This document shows, in pieces, positions 1 to 7,436 of a DNA stretch of 39,617 nt (its first letter is position 1; every line of letters begins with the position of its first letter). The DNA is from Pseudomonadota bacterium (GTDB lineage Bacteria; Myxococcota_A; UBA9042; GCA-2863065): positions 1 to 39,617 of the forward strand of contig SXOO01000180.1 in assembly GCA_005776725.1 (NCBI GenBank), given 5' to 3'. The notes beneath the pieces were generated by a model that saw only the letters and a program-made list of their open reading frames with translations, made no database searches and was not told the origin of the DNA. The position numbers and the translations under genes are program-made.

Positions 1-282
1 CAAAGAGCGAGCATTTCTCGCCGTCTTACAAAGATAAGGACTGTGCCCGCCAACCCGGCTTACCGCCAGGCGACCCAACCGGTCAGTTGGGAGCGCGGAC
101 TCTACTCAGGACCCTGAACCCGTCAAGCGCTTTTTTTGAGCTTTCTTGACTCGCCCGGTTCGACGCTCCGAACCAGCTGCCCCGGAGGCATGTAGATGCC
201 CTCGAAGGAGGCCGCGGGTTGTGCCAGAAGCCGTCGAAGGCGTCAACACGCGAGAGCAGACAATTCCGATAACCTATTGCTC
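1..282. other. Non-coding left edge with four small inverted repeats
   Basis: No convincing gene lies here; open frames in this stretch are extensions of antisense reading through the next gene. Four perfect inverted repeats lie in about 100 bp: CCCAAC/GTTGGG (74-79, 86-91), TCAGG/CCTGA (106-110, 113-117), GTCAAG/CTTGAC (122-127, 145-150) and GGTTCG/CGAACC (157-162, 169-174). A run of seven T follows AAGCGC at 131-137. Whether these are a terminator/leader of a gene to the left or operators cannot be decided. Confidence 0.5.
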
Positions 283-1083
283 TTAGTCGACTTTATCGAC
301 GGATCCAGCCCTGTGAACAGCGCGCCGGCCCCCGATGTAACGGCGGGTAAGCGCGAGGCCGCAGACCAGGAGGACCCCCAAGCTCGTCATCTGCCCCACC
401 GTGAACCCGAGGCCGAGCGGCTGCGTCGCCGCGCTAGGGTCGCCGCGAAGCCGCTCGAGAAACAAGCGAACGAAGGCGTACCCCACGAAGAACACCCACG
501 TCGCGGCGCCGGGACGAGTCACCCGCGTTATCAAGCCAGCCAGGCCGAGCGCAGCGAGGCTCTCGAGCAACTGCACTGGCAAACGCCCCAGGGTGGCGGT
601 GGAGTCGGTGGCCGCGCCACCGAACTCTCCGCTCCAGGTGGGCCATTCGACCGCCCACCACGCTGCCGAGGCGACGCCGTAGTCGCATCCGTGGAGGAAA
701 CAACCGACGCGACCGACCCCGATGCCAACTGCCGCTCCTAGGCACGCCGCGTCGATCAGGACGGCGCGGGGCAGGCGCAGCGCGCGGCTCGCGAGCGCCA
801 GCGTGACGAACGAAGCCAGGATTCCGGGCCACAAGGTCCCGCCGACAAGAGGCTCCGCCGCGTGGTCGACCGTGGGGCCGAGCCAGCGGGCACCCAGCCA
901 CCCGCTGACGCCCGTGAGCAGATACGCAACTCTAGCGCGGCTCTCGAGCTCGCTGGGCACGCGCGCCAGGGCGACCCACCACGCCACCAGATAGGCGAGG
1001 CCCAGCAAGACGCCGTAGGTGAACACCGGACGCCCCCCGATGAACGGGAGCTCCGCCGGCAGCCAGAAGAGGACAGGCCACAT
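283..1083 (-). CDS. Lgt-like (prolipoprotein diacylglyceryl transferase family) membrane protein, non-canonical
   Basis: A polytopic membrane protein of about 266 residues with the order of landmarks of Lgt, the enzyme that moves diacylglycerol from phosphatidylglycerol to the lipobox cysteine. The signature region reads GRVGCFLHGCDYG (about 677-716), followed by RLPVQLLES and then YAFVRLFLERLRGD, which match the Lgt signature, the P-x-Q-L-x-E segment and the C-terminal Arg/Glu block. The Asn expected in GRxGN is Cys here, and the His/Tyr-Gly-Gly segment is replaced by LWPGILAS, so canonical activity is doubtful. I chose the ATG at 1083 because GGAGGG lies 5 nt upstream; an in-frame start at 1122 is possible. 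It is divergent from the MsrBA gene. It may be a paralogue or a related acyl/diacylglyceryl transferase rather than the housekeeping lgt. Confidence 0.75.
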   Translation of the reverse strand: MWPVLFWLPAELPFIGGRPVFTYGVLLGLAYLVAWWVALARVPSELESRARVAYLLTGVSGWLGARWLGPTVDHAAEPLVGGTLWPGILASFVTLALASRALRLPRAVLIDAACLGAAVGIGVGRVGCFLHGCDYGVASAAWWAVEWPTWSGEFGGAATDSTATLGRLPVQLLESLAALGLAGLITRVTRPGAATWVFFVGYAFVRLFLERLRGDPSAATQPLGLGFTVGQMTSLGVLLVCGLALTRRYIGGRRAVHRAGSVDKVD

Positions 1084-1396
1084 GAGCGCCCTCCATGTGC
1101 CGGCGCGGCCGTCCCGCGTCAATCCCGCGGTCGGGCCGTTGTGCGGGATCCCCGCAGTCGGGCGCTCGATGCCGGGCCGTCAGTAGAACCACCGAAGCGG
1201 CGCCCCCGCTGACCTCGACGGGCGGCCTCACCTCGCTCGAGGTAACCGCGCCCGTACTGGGGCGTTAAGCCGGCGCTCCCCGCTAGCGCTGGGCGCGTTG
1301 AACTTGCAGTACTACCGTCCCGTGGTCGCGACGCTGCCAGCGTCGCGCCGGGGCCACCCACTCCCCCATCCGTCCCCGGGAAAGAGCGTGTGTCCG

Positions 1397-2614
1397 ATGC
1401 CTGCCTTCCGTCACCTGGCTCCTCTTCTGTCGTGTACGCTGGCGCTGAGTTGCACCGCCCGAAGTACGGCCGCCCCTCCCCCGCCGTCGGAGAGCGAGCC
1501 GGGTCGCGCGGCGGGAACCCCACTGCTCGACCGGCGGTCGCCGGAGAGCGCACCGAGACCATCGACGGCCAATGCCACGGAGGACGCTGCCCGAATGCCG
1601 ACCGCGACGTACAAGAAGCCGAGTGATGCCGAGTTGAGGTCCCGTCTGAGTCCTCTCGAATATGAGGTGACGCAGCGGGATGCCACGGAGCCGCCGTTCC
1701 GCAATCGGTACTGGGACCACCACGAAGATGGCCTCTACGTCGACGTAACGACGGGCGAGCCCCTGTTCAGCTCGCGCGACAAGTTCGACTCGGGCACGGG
1801 CTGGCCCAGCTTTACCCGTCCCGTCGCTCCTGAGCGTGTCCGCGTGAAGCGCGACGTCAGCCATGGAATGTCCCGCGACGAGGTCCGCTCGCTCGCCGGC
1901 GACGCGCACCTCGGCCACGTCTTCCCAGACGGCCCGAAGCCCACAGGGCTTCGCTATTGCATCAACTCGGCCGCGCTCCGCTTCGTGTCCGCGTCGCAGC
2001 TCGCGAGCCAGGGCTACGCCGAGTGGGCGGCGGCGTTCGGCGGCGCTCCGACGCACCCCGAGGCCAAGACGGACAACGCCTGCGCGCCGAAGCCTGCCGC
2101 CGACGCGGAGGCGAGCTGCTCCGCTACTCTGGAGACGGCGATCCTTGCCGGCGGGTGCTTCTGGGGGATGGAGGACCTCCTCCGAGCGATCCCGGGCGTG
2201 CTGGAGACCGAGGTGGGCTACACGGGCGGCCCCACCGCAGGGCCGACCTACGAAGACGTGAAGACCGGCCGCACCGGCCACGCGGAGGCGGTGCGAATCG
2301 TCTTCGATCCCACGCGCGTCAGCTTCGCGGACCTGCTCGAGCGGTGGTTCTTCCGCATGCACGACCCCACCACCCGGAACCGCCAAGGCAACGACGTGGG
2401 GACGCAGTATCGCTCTGCCATCTTCTCCACCAGCGCCGAGCAAGAGCGGGTGGCACGCGAGGTGATCAAGAAGGTCGACGCCAGCCGACGCTGGCCCTCC
2501 GCGGTTGTGACGGAGGTGGTGCAGGCCGGCACCTTTACAGCCGCCGAGGACTATCACCAGGACTACCTGGAGAAGCACCCGAACGGCTACACCTGCCACT
2601 TCCTGCGCGACTGA
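1397..2614 (+). CDS. msrAB: MsrB-MsrA fusion, methionine sulfoxide reductase lipoprotein
   Basis: A bifunctional repair enzyme of 405 residues that reduces both R- (MsrB) and S- (MsrA) methionine sulfoxide in proteins. The N-terminus is a lipoprotein signal ending in LALSC (Cys19), so it should sit on a membrane facing the periplasm. The MsrB domain comes first, with [14 protein letters not shown] and the catalytic Cys188 in RYCINS. The MsrA domain follows with GGCFWG (Cys254) and a C-terminal Cys400 in YTCHF as a possible resolving residue. The zinc CxxC pairs of many MsrB proteins are absent, and the usual SGCGWPSF cysteine is Thr. The start was set at 1397 because the signal peptide begins there; the frame is open upstream to 1298. 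Substrates are presumably oxidised envelope proteins. Confidence 0.92.
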   Translation: MPAFRHLAPLLSCTLALSCTARSTAAPPPPSESEPGRAAGTPLLDRRSPESAPRPSTANATEDAARMPTATYKKPSDAELRSRLSPLEYEVTQRDATEPPFRNRYWDHHEDGLYVDVTTGEPLFSSRDKFDSGTGWPSFTRPVAPERVRVKRDVSHGMSRDEVRSLAGDAHLGHVFPDGPKPTGLRYCINSAALRFVSASQLASQGYAEWAAAFGGAPTHPEAKTDNACAPKPAADAEASCSATLETAILAGGCFWGMEDLLRAIPGVLETEVGYTGGPTAGPTYEDVKTGRTGHAEAVRIVFDPTRVSFADLLERWFFRMHDPTTRNRQGNDVGTQYRSAIFSTSAEQERVAREVIKKVDASRRWPSAVVTEVVQAGTFTAAEDYHQDYLEKHPNGYTCHFLRD

Positions 2615-2631
2615 AGGCAGAGCCCGAACCG

Positions 2632-2682
2632 CGGAGCGCGAATGGCGCAGCACACGTGGCAGTCAGCTGGCGCCGCGCTCCG
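2632..2682. repeat. Inverted repeat after msrAB
   Basis: CGGAGCGCG at 2632-2640 is matched by CGCGCTCCG at 2674-2682, a 9-bp perfect stem with a 33-nt loop, 18 nt past the msrAB stop. There is no U-tract, so it is at best a non-canonical terminator or RNA-stabilising hairpin. Confidence 0.35.
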
Positions 2683-2710
2683 ACCTGACGTTAGATAGGC
2701 CTCCCGGCCC

Positions 2711-2720
2711 GTCGGCCGAC
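2711..2720. promoter_or_regulatory. 10-bp palindrome upstream of the amidase gene
   Basis: GTCGGCCGAC is a perfect palindrome directly before the ribosome binding site GGAGG (2723-2727) of the GTG-started amidase gene. Its position would suit an operator or a small leader hairpin, but such GC palindromes also occur by chance in this DNA. Confidence 0.25.
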
Positions 2721-2732
2721 TGCGGAGGACCT

Positions 2733-5507
2733 GTGCACCGAACGACCGCGCGCTCCTCGATAGCTCACCGCTTCGCGCCGTACATCCTCGCCGTAGCCAC
2801 CGTCACCCTCGGGTGCGAGCCTGGCCAGCAGCTCCCTCTGCCCGTCGCGTCTGACCTCGAGGCCCCCGACGAGCTCCTGTTCGCCGGAACGGATCTCGTC
2901 CTCGGCGCCGATTGGGCCGAGAGCAGGATCCTGGCGGCACCAGCGGGTGCGACGCGCATCGGTCTGCTGCTCGACGTGAACGACGCCGCGCTCCTGTCCA
3001 GTGTGGTGAACGAGATTCAGGTGCGCGGCTTCGACCGCCTCGGAGATCCGCAGCCGTGGCTACCCGCGCAGGCCACCTTCGTGGAGGATCGCTATCTGGT
3101 CGCGCGGGCCGATCCGGGCACCACCGTCTTCGGCGCCCAACTTCGGCTGCCCGCCCGCCGCGCCCTGTCCATCGAGCACATCGCGTTCGCCGCCGTCGTG
3201 CCTGAGGAGTCGCCTGACGCGGTCGTCGTGGCCGAGGGGCTCGGCCAACGCGACGGCGCGTTGTCGGTAGCGGGTCTCGTAGTGCCCCGCTCGGCCTGGA
3301 ACGCCCGGCCCACGAAGTGCACCAGCAAGGACGGCAAGAAGTCGCGCATGGCGATCCACCACACGTTCACGCCCCCCGGCACCGGCGGCTCGATCGAGGC
3401 GCGCGTTCGGTCGATTCAGGCCTACCACATGGACACCCGCGGCTGGTGCGACGTCGGTTACCACTACCTCGTTGGCGACGATGGCCGGATCTTCGAGGGC
3501 CGCCCGGCCGCGTACATCGGCGCGCACGTCTCCAACCACAACACCGGCAACATCGGGGTCAGCTTCGTCGGGTGCTTTCAGACGGGCGAGTGCGACTCCA
3601 TCGGCGCGATGACGCCGTCTACGGCGGCGCTGAACGCCACGCGCAACCTGCTGGCCGCGCTGTCCGACCAGCACGGGATCCCGCTCAGCACCAGCGCCGT
3701 CAAGGGCCACATGCAGCACTCTGGGGCGTCCACCTCTTGTCCTGGCGACCGACTGCTCGGCCGCATTCCCGAGCTCTTGTCGGGCGCGGCCGAGCCGCCT
3801 AACCCTCCGGTCGCAGGGGGCCCTGGGCGCGTCTTGGGGGTGGTCTTCGACGCGAGCGTCACGGCCGATCCCGCGGAGGCGGGCAACAAGCGGATCAAGA
3901 ACGCGATCGTCAGCGCCTCTGACGGATCAACGGCGGCGGTCAAAGGCGACGAGGCCCTGTTCGAGCTCGAGCTCGCCCCCGGGACCTGGACCCTGGTCGC
4001 CACCGCCCCGGGCTACGCCCCCTCGAGTCGCATCGTCACAGTGACCGGTCCCGGAGAGACCTGGGCGTCGCTCGGGTTGAGCCCGACCGGGGCACCGGCT
4101 GGCAACAACGAGGCGGTGCTCACGATCACCACGACCGCCGGCGCTCCCGTCGCTGACGCGGTGGTCGTTGTCGGCTCGGCCTGGCACCGCGCAGCAGGCG
4201 GGACGCTCACCGTGGCAGTCGCCGCACCGACGTCTGCCACGGTGCACGCACCCTCGATGTCATCGAAGAGCGTTCAGCTGAAGCCGGGGTCAACCAGCGC
4301 GGTGGCGCTCGCGAACGAACCGGGCACTGGGGGAGGCACCTTCCAGGGAGTGGTGTGGGATGCCGGGAAGACGTCCTCTCCGGACGCCGTGGGCGCCGTG
4401 CGTCTGTCGGACGCGCTGGTCGTGTGTTCCTGCGGACGCACACGCAGGGCGCGACTCGGCGACGCCTACTGGTCGTTCGTGGCCCCAGCCGGGAGCCACA
4501 CGTTCACCGCGGTCGCAGCCGGCTACGCCCCGGGGGCGGTGACCGGCACCGTTGGCGCCGGGGGCTCGGAGTGGGGGTCCATCGGCCTCACAAAGAACGG
4601 TCAGGCGCCAGTCGTCCCGCCCACGAACCCCACGACTACGGCCACGGTCTGCTATCCCGGCGCGGCGGGAGCGGGCGACGCCTGTGTCGCCGCGTGGCCT
4701 GCAGCAAACGTCGCCGATCCCGCCTACGTGTATCCGAAGCCGCTCAGCAGCCAGTACGCCCCTCCCACCCGCTACGTCGATCTCGAGGCGGCGCTGGGTT
4801 CGCTGAAGCTCGCCAAGAACTTCGCGCTGAAGGAGTTCATGAGCCCGGCCAAGGGCCGCTGGGGGGTGCTCGCGCCCAAGATGGTGGCGCATTGGCAGGC
4901 GATTCGAACCAAGCTCGGCGTGCCGCTCGTGGTGAACAGCGGCTACAGGAGTCCAGGGTGGAACGACGGCATCGACGGCTCCGCGCAGAACTCCCGCCAC
5001 ATGTGGGGCGACGCCGCGGACGTCACCCCTGGCGGTGGCGTGTCGCTATCGACGCTGGCCGCCGCTTGCAAGAACGAAGGGGCTGACTTCGTTCAGATCT
5101 ACACCTCGCACGTCCACTGTGACTGGCGGGACGAGGCCCTCGAGCCCGGTTTCTTCGGCGCTGCCAACAAGCCGGGAGCGCTGTCCCCACACCCCCACAC
5201 CGCACGCGCCAGGGCGGCGGCCACGGCGCGGGTGCACGGGGTGGCCTTCGAGTTGATCGCAGGCGCAGCGGGAGCGGGTGAGCCGCTCGCCGTCTCCCTG
5301 GGCGAGGTGGTGTATCTCGAGGCCTCGCACGAGGGCTTCGACGAAGGGAAACCGTGGGTGCGCTGGGAGATCGAAGGTCCGGACGGGGCGCGCGTGGCGG
5401 AGCCGGCGTCATTTGCGGCCTTCGAGATGCGGTCGCCCGGCCCGTATTCGGTGCGCTGGTCGGTGGGGGGTCAGCTCGAGGGTTCGTTCGCCCTCGTCGT
5501 GCCCTGA
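2733..5507 (+). CDS. Lipoprotein with PGRP/Amidase_2 and M15 peptidase domains
   Basis: A 924-residue putative dual peptidoglycan hydrolase. A lipoprotein signal ends in VTLGC (Cys28). After a beta-rich region comes a PGRP/Amidase_2 domain (about 185-350), which would cut the MurNAc-L-Ala bond; candidate zinc ligands are His209, His326 and Cys336, with the family motif WCDVGYHYLVGDDGRIFEGR. Two similar carboxypeptidase-regulatory-like beta domains follow (about 365-455 and 534-630), both containing AxGYAP. A Peptidase_M15 domain spans about 685-800 with SRHMWGDAAD (His756, Asp763) and HVHCDW (His793, His795), typical of D-Ala-D-Ala or L,D-type peptidases. A final beta domain ends the protein. 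GTG start with GGAGG 5 nt upstream. Its 3' end overlaps the convergent desaturase gene by 37 bp. Self-wall remodelling or attack on other bacteria are both possible. Confidence 0.88.
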   Translation: MHRTTARSSIAHRFAPYILAVATVTLGCEPGQQLPLPVASDLEAPDELLFAGTDLVLGADWAESRILAAPAGATRIGLLLDVNDAALLSSVVNEIQVRGFDRLGDPQPWLPAQATFVEDRYLVARADPGTTVFGAQLRLPARRALSIEHIAFAAVVPEESPDAVVVAEGLGQRDGALSVAGLVVPRSAWNARPTKCTSKDGKKSRMAIHHTFTPPGTGGSIEARVRSIQAYHMDTRGWCDVGYHYLVGDDGRIFEGRPAAYIGAHVSNHNTGNIGVSFVGCFQTGECDSIGAMTPSTAALNATRNLLAALSDQHGIPLSTSAVKGHMQHSGASTSCPGDRLLGRIPELLSGAAEPPNPPVAGGPGRVLGVVFDASVTADPAEAGNKRIKNAIVSASDGSTAAVKGDEALFELELAPGTWTLVATAPGYAPSSRIVTVTGPGETWASLGLSPTGAPAGNNEAVLTITTTAGAPVADAVVVVGSAWHRAAGGTLTVAVAAPTSATVHAPSMSSKSVQLKPGSTSAVALANEPGTGGGTFQGVVWDAGKTSSPDAVGAVRLSDALVVCSCGRTRRARLGDAYWSFVAPAGSHTFTAVAAGYAPGAVTGTVGAGGSEWGSIGLTKNGQAPVVPPTNPTTTATVCYPGAAGAGDACVAAWPAANVADPAYVYPKPLSSQYAPPTRYVDLEAALGSLKLAKNFALKEFMSPAKGRWGVLAPKMVAHWQAIRTKLGVPLVVNSGYRSPGWNDGIDGSAQNSRHMWGDAADVTPGGGVSLSTLAAACKNEGADFVQIYTSHVHCDWRDEALEPGFFGAANKPGALSPHPHTARARAAATARVHGVAFELIAGAAGAGEPLAVSLGEVVYLEASHEGFDEGKPWVRWEIEGPDGARVAEPASFAAFEMRSPGPYSVRWSVGGQLEGSFALVVP

Positions 5508-6337
5508 GCACCCTCGCGACGCGGGCGCGACGCGTCCGTCACGCCACCTGACTCACGCACCCCGCCTCGCCCCCCCGATCGCCCCCCGAAGACTCCGAAG
5601 GGCTCCACGAGGAGCCCGACGTAGCCATCCGCGGCCGCCTCGTTGACGCCGAAGTCGCGGGGAGCCGGGCCCTGCGGGTCGTGGAACGTGCCGAAGAGGC
5701 GGTCCATGATGGGGTTCAGGTTGGCGAAGTTCACGGCGTTGTTCCGGGCGCGGTCATGGTGCCAATGGTGAAGACGCGGCGCGCCCAGCAGCGACTCGAA
5801 GGGACCAAGGCGCAGGCCGACATTCGAGTGGATGAACAGGCCCCAGAGACCACGGAAGGCCACGAAGCCCGCGATCGCTTCGAGCGGGAAGCCGAGGAGC
5901 AGCGGGGGCAGGTTCTCTACAAGGCGCGTGAGCAGGCCGTCGACCGGGTGCTCGCGGAAGGCCGCAGCCCAGTCGAGTGTCTCGGCGGTGTGGTGCACAC
6001 GGTGAAATCGCCACAGCCACTCGACCCGGTGCTCCAGGCGATGGAACCAATAGATGCAGAGGTCGCTGAGCAGCATCGCTGTGACCGCTTGCGCGGCGAA
6101 GGGCATCGAGGAGAACGCGCCACGAACCGCTCCGACCGGGACCTGCTGGATGACCCCGTGAAGCCAAACCAGCACGGCGACGACGGCGCCGTTGAAGGCC
6201 AGGACCTGCCCACAGTAGAAGGCCACGTCCGTCCACAGCTGGGGGCGCCAGTGCCTCTGCGCTCTGGCCGGGAACGCGTGCTCCACAGCGCCGAACAGGA
6301 CGCCCGCCCCAGCGTAGAACAGGAGCTCGAAGCTCAC
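5471..6337 (-). CDS. Sterol desaturase / fatty acid hydroxylase family protein
   Basis: A 288-residue integral membrane di-iron oxygenase homologue. It has several hydrophobic segments and the three His clusters of the superfamily: HRLEH, HRVHHTAE and HHWHHD, in the expected order. Members use O2 and reducing power to hydroxylate or desaturate sterols, carotenoids, fatty acids or alkylglycerols; the substrate here cannot be told. The last roughly 45 residues are Gly/Arg-rich and unlike the family core, and their coding DNA overlaps the convergent amidase gene by 37 bp, so this tail may be recent. GTG start at 6337, 8 bp after the stop of the upstream gene, making it the last gene of a three-gene operon. 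Placement in the superfamily is firm; the substrate is open. Confidence 0.9.
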   Translation of the reverse strand: MSFELLFYAGAGVLFGAVEHAFPARAQRHWRPQLWTDVAFYCGQVLAFNGAVVAVLVWLHGVIQQVPVGAVRGAFSSMPFAAQAVTAMLLSDLCIYWFHRLEHRVEWLWRFHRVHHTAETLDWAAAFREHPVDGLLTRLVENLPPLLLGFPLEAIAGFVAFRGLWGLFIHSNVGLRLGPFESLLGAPRLHHWHHDRARNNAVNFANLNPIMDRLFGTFHDPQGPAPRDFGVNEAAADGYVGLLVEPFGVFGGRSGGRGGVRESGGVTDASRPRREGAQGTTRANEPSS

Positions 6338-6345
6338 TCCGAAGG

Positions 6346-6801
6346 CTACTTGTGCCGGTTGAGAAGCGACGGGTCCATGAACTTGGAGGACGGAATGAAG
6401 ATCGGCTTCGCTTCCGGCACGTCGGGGGGCGGCGCCACCACATCCGGCGCGATGAGCGGAACCAAGGCCGCGGGATCGATGGCCTTGGAAGTAGACAGAA
6501 AGACCGGCTCGAGAACCACCGCCGCTGCGGGCTCGAGCTGAACGACCGGCCGCTCGGGACCGCGCTGCGCGGAGGCCTCCTCTTCTCTCCGGACGACCGG
6601 GGCGATCTCAGCCGGCGGGGGCGCCTCCTGCGCAGGTGCCGCCGCGGGAGATGGAGCAGGTGGGACTGCCGCCGGAGACGGCGAAGCGGGTGCTTGAGCG
6701 CGCTGCACCGATGTGACGAGCACAACAGCCACGCCCACGGCCGCCACGAGGATGCCGACGCGCAACGGCAGAGGCCAGGGGTGCTTGGGATCGGACATCA
6801 C
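6346..6801 (-). CDS. Membrane-anchored Ala/Pro-rich protein with a duplicated SSK-DP motif
   Basis: A protein of 150-151 residues that I do not recognise. After a short charged N-terminus comes one transmembrane segment (about residues 14-33), then an Ala/Pro/Glu-rich linker, and a C-terminus holding two copies of a motif: PVFLSTSKAIDPAAL and PIFIPSSKFMDPSLL. This arrangement puts the motif on the periplasmic side. It may start with GTG at 6801 or ATG at 6798; either way it overlaps the stop of the TfoX-like gene, so translation is probably coupled. The fatty acid hydroxylase gene starts 8 bp downstream. The duplicated motif could be a peptide docking site for a periplasmic or surface partner; that is inference. 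Confidence 0.75.
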   Translation of the reverse strand: MMSDPKHPWPLPLRVGILVAAVGVAVVLVTSVQRAQAPASPSPAAVPPAPSPAAAPAQEAPPPAEIAPVVRREEEASAQRGPERPVVQLEPAAAVVLEPVFLSTSKAIDPAALVPLIAPDVVAPPPDVPEAKPIFIPSSKFMDPSLLNRHK

Positions 6802-7142
6802 TTCCTCCTTGGGGCCTTCTTCTCTTTGGGCGGAAGCTTGGCCGTCTCATCGAGCGCGAGCTCGAGGAGCTCCGCGAGGCGCGCATCCTCGATGGCGCCC
6901 GGCTCGACCTGGATGTACTCCCGCCACGCCCGTCCCGCCATGGGCTCGAAGATCGGTAGGCCGAGCGTCGTGGCACGCGCGGCGCCCACGCGGACGACCA
7001 CCGACTGCGCGAAGGTGCCGTAGAACATGTGGCCGTTCACGAAGGCGCATGGGTGCCCGAACATCTGGCCCCGGGTTGCCCTGAGGTCATTGGGCATCAG
7101 GCGATCGAAGTAGGCGATTGTGTCCGCAGAAGGTCGTTCCAT
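6798..7142 (-). CDS. TfoX N-terminal domain protein
   Basis: A 114-residue cytoplasmic protein resembling the stand-alone TfoX N-terminal domain (YjhX/TfoX_N type). Landmarks are RATRGQMFGHPCAFVNGHMF near residues 20-40, a short beta-sheet, then EYIQVEP and a helix, ending in a Lys/Arg-rich tail. Full TfoX/Sxy proteins control competence, but single-domain relatives have no settled function and lack the C-terminal domain. The open frame extends upstream to 7526, but only the ATG at 7142 has a good ribosome binding site (AAGGAG, about 7 nt away) and the similarity begins there. First gene of the operon with the membrane-anchored protein and the hydroxylase. Confidence 0.85.
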   Translation of the reverse strand: MERPSADTIAYFDRLMPNDLRATRGQMFGHPCAFVNGHMFYGTFAQSVVVRVGAARATTLGLPIFEPMAGRAWREYIQVEPGAIEDARLAELLELALDETAKLPPKEKKAPRRK

Positions 7143-7436
7143 CGCTGCTCCTTGTGGTGCCGCACCCGTTACGCGGCGACCAGCTCCGCCGACAATACGC
7201 GCTGCGACCGCCGCGGGCCATCCGGCCGGCGCGCGCTCCGTTCGGGGGACCAGGGAGTCCCCCGGGCAGAAGTTCCTGATGGGGCCGGGGCAGCAGAGCT
7301 CCCCGCCCCGGTCACCTCCGCGCTCCTGCGCTCCGGTGAAATTGCGTCGGCCGGATGCGTGCAGCACCATGAACGGGTGAAGCTCAGGAGCCATTCCCGC
7401 CCGCCGTTCCCCGGCGCCCTGACCAGCGGTGCGCGG
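7143..7436. promoter_or_regulatory. Divergent intergenic region with a perfect hairpin
   Basis: This 294-bp gap separates the leftward TfoX operon from the rightward kinase pair, so it should hold promoters for both. The clearest element is a 7-bp perfect inverted repeat, GGGGGAC (7244-7250) and GTCCCCC (7257-7263), with a 6-nt spacer. I could not assign -35/-10 boxes with confidence, and the short open frames here lack coding character. Confidence 0.4.

Noticed and set aside
155..176. Possible tRNA T-arm (GGTTCGA followed by CGAACC)
   Set aside because: No acceptor stem, D-arm or anticodon arm could be built around it; it is an inverted repeat only.
7029..7436. N-terminal extension of the sensor kinase
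   Set aside because: The translated extension is Arg/Cys-rich, overlaps the TfoX-like gene antisense and lacks domain features; the start was set at 7437.
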